Source of the DNA: Jaapia argillacea MUCL 33604
Lineage: Eukaryota > Basidiomycota > Agaricomycetes > Jaapiales > Jaapiaceae
Length of the DNA stretch: 64,000 nt
Assembly: GCA_000697665.1 (NCBI GenBank)
Contig: KL197725.1
Location: 694,132 to 758,131, forward strand
Reading direction: 5' to 3'
The notes under the pieces: generated by a model
Database searches by the model: none
The model's input: only the letters and a program-made list of their open reading frames with translations
Told to the model about the DNA's origin: nothing
Made by a program: the position numbers and the translations under genes
Shown: positions 56,185-64,000 of the stretch, one piece after another
Layout: each line of letters starts with the position of its first letter
Position numbering within the stretch: position 1 is the stretch's first letter

Positions 56185-59100
56185 ATGTCAACCCTTGGGA
56201 AACGGAAAGATAGAGAGGAGGACGCAGATAAAACTTTTGCTCATGGGTGTGTAACCCTCTCTCAAAGTTTCGATTATTCCTCCCTAACAAGTTTCTGTTC
56301 TATTCATCTAGGTCGACTTTATTTGTCTCCAATCTTCCGTACACAGCGACTTCAGTCGACCTCCAGACCCTATTCTCCGATATAGCTCCTGTCCGATCAG
56401 CTTTTGTCGTGACAGAGAAAGGGTCAGGAGTCTCCAAGGGTGTTGGATATGTCTCCTTCGCAATCAAAGAAGATGCGCAGGCTGCGTTTACGAATATATC
56501 AAGTGAAGGGTTACAGCTGGACCGTAGAAGCTTGAGAGTTCAGTGGGCGGACAGCAAGGTTCGTTCTATTTCTTTTGAATCATGAACGGACTTCTGGCTG
56601 AGGGCTCGCCGCAGCCAAAGGTTGGGAACGAGGAGACAGAGAAGAAAGAACCCAAACCGAAAGCAACACCCTCTCACAGACCTATCACCCATAAACCATC
56701 CGCTGCAGACCCTCTTGCTATCCGCACTGTTGTCATTTCCGGCCTCCCTCCATCAATCGACTCGAAAACCCTCTGGAAGAAAATCCGAAAATACGAAGGG
56801 GCCGAGTCAATACTATGGCCATTGAAAGGAGACGATGAAGAAGAAGATCCCAGTTCTGGTTCATATGATCCGTTTCTCCCTCGTAGAAATGATCCTTACG
56901 TTTTCGTCCACTCTCCGTAGCTCACGCACTCTTCAAAAACGCCGCTTCTGCCCAAGAAGCAGTAACCAAACTTCATGCACATGTCTTCAAAGGCTCGCTT
57001 CTCTCCGTGACGCTCAAGAAACGACTCGAAGGTCTCGCGAAACTGTCCTCTCAGAAACCCACCAAGCCTAGTACTGCCGCACGGACTGACGTTGTCAAGA
57101 AACCAGCCCCAAGCCGCGCGAGTCGTCTTATTGTTCGTAACTTACCATTCAACATCACCGAACAAGACCTCCGTGCGGTGTTCCTCCCACACGGACCCAT
57201 CCACTCCATCGACATCCCTCTCAAGCCCGATGAGAACCCCGATGATATGGAAGATGGGGAGCAGGAAGTGAAAAAGGAGGCGAAGAATAAGGGTTTCGCT
57301 TTCGTCTGGATGTTGAGTAAGAAAGATGCAGAGAAGGCCGTGGAGGGATGTAATGGGATAAAACTGCGCCCTGGGATGGCACAGAGCTTGGTTTTGGATA
57401 AACAAAAGAAGAAGAAAGTGAGGAGGGAGGAGGAGAAGGCGAGGAAAAGGATTGAAAGTGGGGGCGTTGACGGTGCTGAGGATTTGGACCACGCGAAAGA
57501 TGGCCCAGAGGAGCGAGGGGAGGTCGAAAAGCCTCTGAAAGGAGTTGAGAGAGTCATCGCGGTAGATTGGGCGCTGAGTAAGAACAAGTGGGAGGAGGAA
57601 AAGGCAAAAGTTGCCCAAGTGGAGGATGTTGAAGAAGGGGAATCATTGGGTTCGGAAAGCGAGGGTGAAGATTCCAGTGGCGATGGGAGTGATGATGATC
57701 ATATAGGTGTCCACGACGACAACTCGTCCGAAGAAGGCAGTGCATCGGAGGATGAAGGTGGTTCGGGGGAGGACGACGACATGGACGTCGATGCCGATGA
57801 ACAGGAACCTGTGAAACCCCAACTACCACCCCCGGAAGCTGGCACCACACTCTTCGTACGCAACGTTCCATACGAGGCCACAGATGATGAACTGCGAACC
57901 CTGTCAGCACTCTTTCCTCTTCTCGCTGACGTCTTGTAACCACATATTTCACTGATACACCCTCCCTCTACCCCTCGTTTCAGGTTCCGGACGTTCGGAC
58001 CCCTCCGATATGCACGCGTAACTATGGATCACAGCACAGGTAGATCCCGTGGAACTGGGTTTGCATGTTTCTGGAATAAGGAAGATGCAGACAAAGCTAT
58101 CCAACAGAGTGATATTTTGCGTATGGAAACGATGGGGAACGAAGGAGTACGTTCAACTCTACCACTTTCCTCCCAAGAATTTCCCAAAGCTGGCGTTCCT
58201 GACGGTAGTGTTGATTAGCCCCAGAAGAATCCGTTCAAATTCTCCTCCATCCTTACTCCAGATCCTTCTGCGGCCATCGCTCAGAGCCTAGTGCTACACG
58301 GCCGTACACTTGACGTTTCCCGTGCCGTAACGAGGGATGAGGCTGGTAAACTGAAAGAGGCCGCGGAGAAACGGAGGGAAAAGGCGGACAAGAGGAACAT
58401 GTATTTGCTAAGGGAAGGAAGTGAGTACTTTTGCGATCTCTTCTCGCGATTAGCCATCACTAATTTCACTATCTCGTCCATCTGAAACACAGTTATTTTG
58501 CCCAGCACACCCGCTGCTGCCTCACTTTCTACCAAGGAAGTCGAAAAACGCACCTCCTCGTTCAACGCCAGGCGAAAGTTGTTGCAATCAAATCCTTCTT
58601 TGTTCGTCTCCAGGACCCGTCTCAGCGTTCGGCAGATTCCTCTATTCGTGACTGAACGGTCACTCAGGCGATTGGCCGCACACGCCGTCCGTCAATTCGA
58701 GAAGGAAGTGAAGGAGGGCGTTAGAAGTGGTCTTACGGAGGACGAGCTGACAGAGCCTACGCACGAGGAGGAGGAAGGGAACAAGGATGTAAAAGGGAAA
58801 TCGAAGGAGAAGGAGAAGCCCAAGCCACCGATGAAAGATAGCAAGAAGAACTCCCTTGTTAAACAGGCAAAGGTTGTCCGCCAGCAAGAACGAGTGGATC
58901 CCATCACTGGTAAAGGCCGAAGTAAAGGTTACGGCTTCTTGGAACTGGAGACTCATCCTGACGCATTACGCGTCTTGAGATGGGCGAACAATAATCCCGA
59001 CGTTACGCCTCTTTTCGAGGAGTGGTGGAAATCGGAGTTGGAAAACCTGATCAAAGTCGAGAAGGCCAAGAAGGAGACTGGTGACGTCGCACAGCTTCAG

Positions 59101-59483
59101 AGGTTGGAGAATGAGTTAGAGAAGGGAGTGGCAGGGAAGGGTAAGGGAACTTTGATCATTGAGTTCTCCATCGAGAACATTCAGGTGGTTCAGCGTCGTG
59201 CAACTCGCCAACAGGACGCGAAAGATCCGGTTAGTTCTCTTAAACTTCGGCGTTCGGAGGCAAGCCTGACACTTTACAGACCTCAGATCGACGTCCGACC
59301 AAGAAACTCACTCTACCGAAGAAAGATAAGCCAGAAGAGCGTTCTCCAAAGAAGCGTCGGACATCTGAAGTTGATTCAAAGCCTCAATCCGGTACTAAAG
59401 AGTCTCCTGCTTCACATCCAGCTGGCTCGATTATCGGTCGGAAACGGAAGCAAAAGAGAATTGCGAAGAAAGGTGGCTCATAA
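56185..59483 (+). CDS. NOP4: Nucleolar multi-RRM protein Nop4/RBM28
   Basis: An RNA-binding protein of nucleolar pre-60S particles. From MSTLGKRKDREEDADK it reads RRM1 (STLFVSNLPYTATSVDLQTLF and GVGYVSFAIKEDA, 56312-56560) and RRM2 (RTVVISGLPPSIDSKTLWKK, 56726 onward). RRM3 follows (LIVRNLPFNITEQDLRAVF and KGFAFVWMLSKKDA, 57125-57400), with an acidic Asp/Glu/Ser stretch 57630-57800, and RRM4 (TTLFVRNVPYEATDDELRTL, 57843 onward). RRM4 continues after an intron with STGRSRGTGFACFWNKEDA. A Lys/Glu-rich region and another RRM-like part (RLSVRQIPLFVTERSLRRL; GRSKGYGFLELETH, 58615-58950) follow. The last intron (59230-59280) leads to a basic tail, RKRKQKRIAKKGGS, stop 59481. Architecture and length fit the family. 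Confidence 0.88.
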
Positions 59484-60521
59484 GGGTAGGAGATGGATGA
59501 CGTTGATTCTGCTCTCGTGATTGTTGGTTATTTTGACGAGTCGCATCGCCCTTCTGAAATGACCTTCTTGCTTTGCTTCTCGTGTACACGCCGCCCTCTC
59601 CTTTACCATGCTCCAAGTCTCCTCACTCGACACTTGCTTCCCACCAACCTCCCCTATGTTGCCCGATGAGCCCCGAGACAACTTTGCCGCATTAGGACCA
59701 TCCACCCACGAAGAAACTATACTTTGAGCAACGGACGTCGCGTTGATCACTAGGCACTAGTGACTCCCGAGTTCCTTGTTTGCGAATCTCAGTGGCCCCT
59801 CGTAGTCTCACCTTCGTCAACTAGAAAGGATGTCTTGGGAGACGCTCACAACCTTATCCGCTTCGCAGAGCTTTGATGGATCTCGAGATCAGCAGAGGAC
59901 GTAACCCATCTCCTACGCCGGCAGCAAGATCGGTCTGAGCCATGAACCCGTCACATAATAGAACAGTCCTTTGGTTGAGGAATGCCACCGACGGGTTCTG
60001 AGTTATGAAACGATCGGCCGCGTAATTGGAGGTATGCATGAACCTGCACGAAGATCCTGAGATCGAAGATATCGGCATTGACAACGTCTCCTACGATACA
60101 CATCGTAGCGCCGCACATTACCCTCCCCCAAACACCGGCGCAACCCATAGGCTGATATCCCAATCAGAGAAGGAAAGGACCCTGCACAACCAGGCTGGCC
60201 AGTTGGACTCCGGTATCGCATATCGCGGCTTGTACACATTCTGCTTGAAGAGCAGCAAGGAAAGCAAGAAACACAAGACTCACAAGGTAAAATTACAACT
60301 GGAGGGCGAAGTTCGCAGTTCCAATCAAACAGATGTACAACCGTCAACGACTTCGCATAGTTTGGGAGTGAGAGAGACAGGACTTGTTGTGACATCGCAT
60401 ATATCGACAGATAGACTACATGCATCGGCGTCTGGTAGTTCCCGAGCCTCGGAAACACAGCTCTCACTCGGCAGACTTTCTGGTTAGTGTGGAGAGGGTT
60501 CGATCAGTCCCAAGGCGAAAT
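59484..60521. other. Region without a supportable gene
   Basis: About 1 kb. Open frames of ~150 codons lie on both strands over 60003-60487 and a 90-codon minus-strand frame over 59478-59750. None shows a motif. Part of this may be 3' sequence of the coiled-coil gene to the right. Confidence 0.35.
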
Positions 60522-61918
60522 CTACAACATAGCGGCATCGGTAATCTTTGATACCTCCAGGAACGCCTGCATCAAAGCGGGTACCACAAAAGGATGGTGA
60601 CACTCTCGCTCGACATCACGAAGCCTCACTTCGGCTGTTAGTCTCTTGCCACGTTCTTGCTCTGCTTCTGCTTCTGCAGCCTTTCTGAGCCCGATTTCAT
60701 GTCCTATTGTTGGGGCGTATTCCATGATCAATCAGCAGCTAGGTCAGGACATCTGATACTGTGTCAAGAGTTGACTTACTGAGCATGTCACTAACGTCGG
60801 GTTGAGGGGCCTCGCTCTTCGTTTCAAGAATGATTGGTGCATTCAACTTCCTGAGTTCTTCAAGCACAGCGCTTTCACGTGTTTTGGCTACCGCGATCTC
60901 TTTCCTCAGATCAGTAAGTTCGCGATTGAGCCGGCTGATGGAGGCTGAATGGTCGCCCAGAGATAAGTCGGCAGAATGGAGAGATGCAGCAGGATGTGAC
61001 GCTGGGTCGCGAAGCGGTACTGATAGTGCATTTGTGCCAGTGAGATGGGATAGGTCCGGTTTGGGTTGCTGAGAAGACTTTGAATACACATGATCGTGAG
61101 ACCATCAGAGTTATTACAGGGTCAGATACCTCAGCGTCTGAGAGTCCTTGGACAGCTTGAGCCAGGTTTCGCAATGCCGACAGCGACATGTCCAGGCCTG
61201 GAATATTCGCGTTCTGTTGGTGGGGCTGACTACTCGAGTCATGGGCTTGGGGTGCTGCCATGTCTTGGGCCATATGCGATCCATGAGAGCTGGCGGTGGT
61301 GGGAATAGGTACAGGGATAGGGATAGCGGAAGAGAGAGAAGGTGAATTCGAAGGTAACACAAAAGTCGGCGTGACAGGACTCCTCGGGGCAGCAGGAATC
61401 TGGGCTTCTGGGTGGGAGGAACGAGGCGGAGGATAGGGCCTGTTGAGATAGTTTACATAAATCGGAATCGTGAATAATAAAGATGATCACCTTTTCGTCA
61501 CATCGATGCTCGAACTGCACAGATATCCGAGGGAAATTACGACCTCAGGCAGATGCTCATGAAAACTTCCTGCTGGCGACGTACATGGAACACTGCTCTT
61601 TCATCAAGGTCGTCGCACTTGCGACCAATTTAGGTACATTCCGACAGATGGGCTAATCAAGAAACGACCTCGATTAGTATGCTATTCGGCGACTGATCAG
61701 TTGCGACTCACATTGGTTCGGTTTGTCACCCAGAAGAACACAACAGAGTTGGGCGGAAGCCTCTTTATGTTTTCCGCTTTCGGATGAGGAATTCCAAGGA
61801 CCAAGAGGTCTGCCCTCAGTCCGGATGTAACCTGACTGTGAGTGGTTTCGGGCGAAAACAAATCTTCCGCTTTTCTACCGCAGTAGACCACCGTTACTTC
61901 GAGAGTTACGTCTGCCAT
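60522..61918 (-). CDS. Unrecognised protein with Pro/Ser-rich middle and coiled coil
   Basis: I do not recognise this gene. From MADVTLEVTVVYCGRKAEDLF (start 61918), exons appear to continue as NVPKLVASATTLMKEQC (about 61640), SFHEHLPEVVISLGYLCSSSIDVTK (about 61570-61490) and a Pro/Ser/Gln-rich stretch (61440-61140) ending DMSLSALRNLAQAVQGLSDAE. A coiled coil follows (SASISRLNRELTDLRKEIAV, ESAVLEELRKLNAP; 60970-60830). A last segment, GLRKAAEAEAEQERGKRLTAEVRLRDVERE (60690-60610), is also heptad-like, but an in-frame stop just upstream separates it, so the final splice, or membership in the same gene, is uncertain. Introns are inferred from GT/AG pairs only. Divergent from profilin. Confidence 0.5.
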
Positions 61919-62223
61919 GGGTTTCAGGGGAGAAGACGAAAGAGGGGGATATCAATGCGGCCGTGGGCGGAGAAATTGGTGGATTTCAAGTGGATTCAAC
62001 AGGTATATAATAATCGAGGAGTCCCAGTCAAGAATACCTCCCAGACACGAGCCATGTATTTAGGGCAGGCAGTAATGGACTTGGAGCGCGTTTGAAGGTG
62101 TTTATCTGATGGCGATCTCCGGACTGCACTCCATTTAGGTCGAGTACTCGCCCATTCCTTGTCTAACCTCCACAACCTCCAGCAGCAGAAAGCACTTTCC
62201 ATCTCAAACAACCGTAGAGAAAC
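61919..62223. promoter_or_regulatory. Shared promoter region of the coiled-coil gene and profilin
   Basis: About 305 bp between divergent start codons. A CT-rich stretch ending CACAACCTCCAGCAGC precedes the profilin start, common in strongly expressed fungal housekeeping genes. No TATA box stands out. Confidence 0.4.
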
Positions 62224-62827
62224 ATGTCCTGGCAAGGTACGACTCTCCGTTTGGCTGTCTCACCTATCCTCTCAACCCGCTCCGCGCAGCATACGTCGAC
62301 ACCAACCTCGTTGGAAGTGGCAAGGTGTCCAAGGCTGTGATCCTTGGTCAGAAGGGCGGCGTATGGGCGACTTCCTCGGGATTCAATGTACGTTCCACCC
62401 CTGAGGGCATTATGCGACTGCTGAACCTATGGATCATTCTCGTCAATGTGGGATCTTCGATCTCCATGCGCACAGTTGTCCGCATCCGAACAACAGAAAA
62501 TCGTTGGCGCTTTTGCTAACCCTGATAACGCACGAGCCTCCGGGGTCACTGCTTCAGGCGTAAAGTATCTCGTTCTGCAGGTGACTGATAGGAGCATCTA
62601 CGGAAAGAAAGCTGTGCGTGTCTTCTTATCGGAGTGTTTCGTGAAGTTGATTCAAAGTAATCCCCGATATACCTGGAAACACTTCCGCCCGCTAGGCCGA
62701 TGGTATCGTGATTGTAAAGACAGTGCAGGCAGTATTGGTCGCTGTGTACAATGCACCCATTCAGGGCCAGGAGTGCATAAGCGTCGTCGAGTCCCTTGCC
62801 GACTATCTCATCAGTGTTGGCTACTGA
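62224..62827 (+). CDS. PFY1: Profilin
   Basis: Profilin is a small actin-monomer- and polyproline-binding protein that feeds formins at growing tips. Four exons, 62224-62236, 62290-62387, 62476-62613 and 62696-62827, total 381 nt and give 126 residues, the standard fungal size. The N-terminus MSWQAYVDTNLVGSGKVSKA is the profilin signature. ILGQKGGVWATSSGFN, YLVLQVTDRSIYGKK and the C-terminal CISVVESLADYLISVGY follow. All splice junctions are GT-AG and in phase. No anomalies. Confidence 0.96.
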
Positions 62828-63502
62828 TTCGGCACATGCCCGGAGAGGGGTTATTGGAGAATGGGAAGATGGGATTGAATGATTGTATCTGTACATCAAG
62901 AGGAACACGAACTTCAGTGTGTATTCACCACTCACGATTGAGATGTTATCCACCTTTGCCGTCCATGTAACTTCGAAATTTATCGCATATTCTAGAGCAA
63001 CGATTGTTCGATGTTAATGTCTCGCAGACGCTCATACTCCCTTGAGCTTTCTGGGAACCGCCACGTCTAGATAGTTTGCATCAAAATGGAGTATGCCCTC
63101 CATTTGACATCGATCAAAGCTACCACGACGTGATGCCATAGGAAGTAAGGCTGTGCATTGCTGGTAAAGGGATCTTTGTGGCTTGATCGTGAAGTGGCGA
63201 GTGGAGGGGAATGGATACGCTTGTCGCCCCGATTTCAATTTTTGCGGTTCTTTTCGTCACGCGTGACTCCCACAGCCTAGCTTGCGAATTGACTGGAACT
63301 GAACGATCGAGCAGAAAGACTCTGCCAAGTGCGATGTTCGAAACTTGGGATAGATATGGCAGCGTTGTTCGATGGAAGCAAGGAAGTAGGTACAACATAG
63401 ATGCGAGTACATAACAGAAGATGTGTTCATGCAATGTCTATAAGTGTTCAATATAATGCGACGAGGAAGAAGTCCAAAGAGCCAAGTCAATAATAATCAC
63501 GA
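62828..63502. other. Intergenic
   Basis: About 675 bp between convergent genes. Minus-strand frames of up to 104 codons show no motif. Probably 3' untranslated regions of both neighbours. Confidence 0.45.
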
Positions 63503-64000
63503 TCAGCGTGAGGATGGTTTAGGTTCATAAGGGTCAGAATAGCCGTATCCCTTCTGTTCAGGGAGGATCACATCATACTCTTCAGCAGGTCGATCACTGT
63601 GACGGGTGTTGGGGACAGGCTTATAACCAACGTTCTTACCCTTCCTCAGAACTAGAAGGCACAGGGCCGCCACTGAAACGATAACGCCTGCGAGTAGACC
63701 AATGACGATGTAGCTGTTCCTGAGGAGCTCGGAACTTGTAGACGAGGCGTCCGAGGACCCTGTGGGAACGGCAGCATCGTTTGTTAAGCCATCTTTGGAG
63801 CCTAGGAAGGTAGAGGAAGAGAGCGATCAGAAATGAACACCGTGGTAGATAGCAGAGACAACAGTACAGACCTGATTTTGCACCCGTTGTGTTCAGGGAT
63901 ACGCCGTACGCAGCAAGACGGGCCGCGTTCACGGTGTCAAATTGCGCCCAGGCTTTGCTTGCATCAGTAGCCTGAGTACAGCCCATCAGATTCGCTCAAA
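63503..64000 (-). CDS. C-terminal part of a membrane-anchored surface protein (runs off the window)
   Basis: Only the 3' end is present. The upstream exon reads CTQATDASKAWAQFDTVNAARLAAYGVSLNTTGAKS (63986-63873). An intron with GT...TAG ends (about 63872-63805) leads to a Ser/Thr-rich stalk (PTGSSDASSTSSELL). One membrane helix follows (SYIVIGLLAGVIVSVAALCLLVL, about 63720-63650), then a ~50-residue cytosolic tail ending YSDPYEPKPSSR, stop 63503. The stalk-plus-helix end resembles agaricomycete membrane-tethered aspartic peptidases, but no catalytic motif is in view, so the family is a guess. Confidence 0.6.

Noticed and set aside
57051-57587. 178-codon minus-strand frame
   Set aside because: Antisense shadow of the NOP4 RRM3 region; Ser/Phe-rich because the sense strand is Lys/Glu-rich.

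Overview
The window is a nuclear contig from a filamentous basidiomycete, most likely an agaricomycete. The support is dense short introns (about 45-70 nt), fused ARG5,6, Elongin C, calcineurin A, a DUF4436 membrane protein, COMT-type O-methyltransferases and agaricomycete-style TKL-like kinases with an HGDLRG catalytic loop. No tRNA, rRNA or CRISPR was seen. All gene models were spliced by eye.

Layout. (1) 1-13.9 kb is a housekeeping block: UBC13 (-), Elongin C (+), calcineurin A (-), ARG5,6 (-), a secreted hydrophobic protein (-), a BEM46-type hydrolase (+) and an F-box-like protein (+). (2) 13.9-15.3 kb is gene-poor and holds a short retrotransposon tail between 13-nt target-site duplications. 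(3) 15.3-41.4 kb is an accessory region with four tandem paralogues of a kinase. Each has an agaricomycete kinase domain, a Ser/Thr/Pro-rich linker and, in three copies, two C-terminal double-stranded RNA-binding domains (dsRBDs). The last three sit in direct repeat units of about 6 kb that also carry the 3' two thirds of an O-methyltransferase gene. The intact parent O-methyltransferase lies at the right end of the array. Unit 3 is interrupted by foreign sequence and a 698-base assembly gap. (4) 42-64 kb is ordinary again: cytochrome P450 (-), DUR3 urea transporter (-), a cytidine/deoxycytidylate-type deaminase (+), DUF4436 protein (-), aldo/keto reductase (+), ORC5 (+), NOP4 (+), an unrecognised coiled-coil gene (-), profilin (+) and the 3' end of a membrane-anchored protein (-).

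The standout is the kinase array. Kinase plus two dsRBDs is the part list of vertebrate PKR, but in reverse order and on an unrelated kinase subfamily. It is a candidate fungal dsRNA-sensing (antiviral or anti-transposon) signalling family expanding by tandem duplication. Every copy is preceded by a similar TATA/inverted-repeat promoter module. Copy 3 keeps the kinase but has lost its RNA-binding part.
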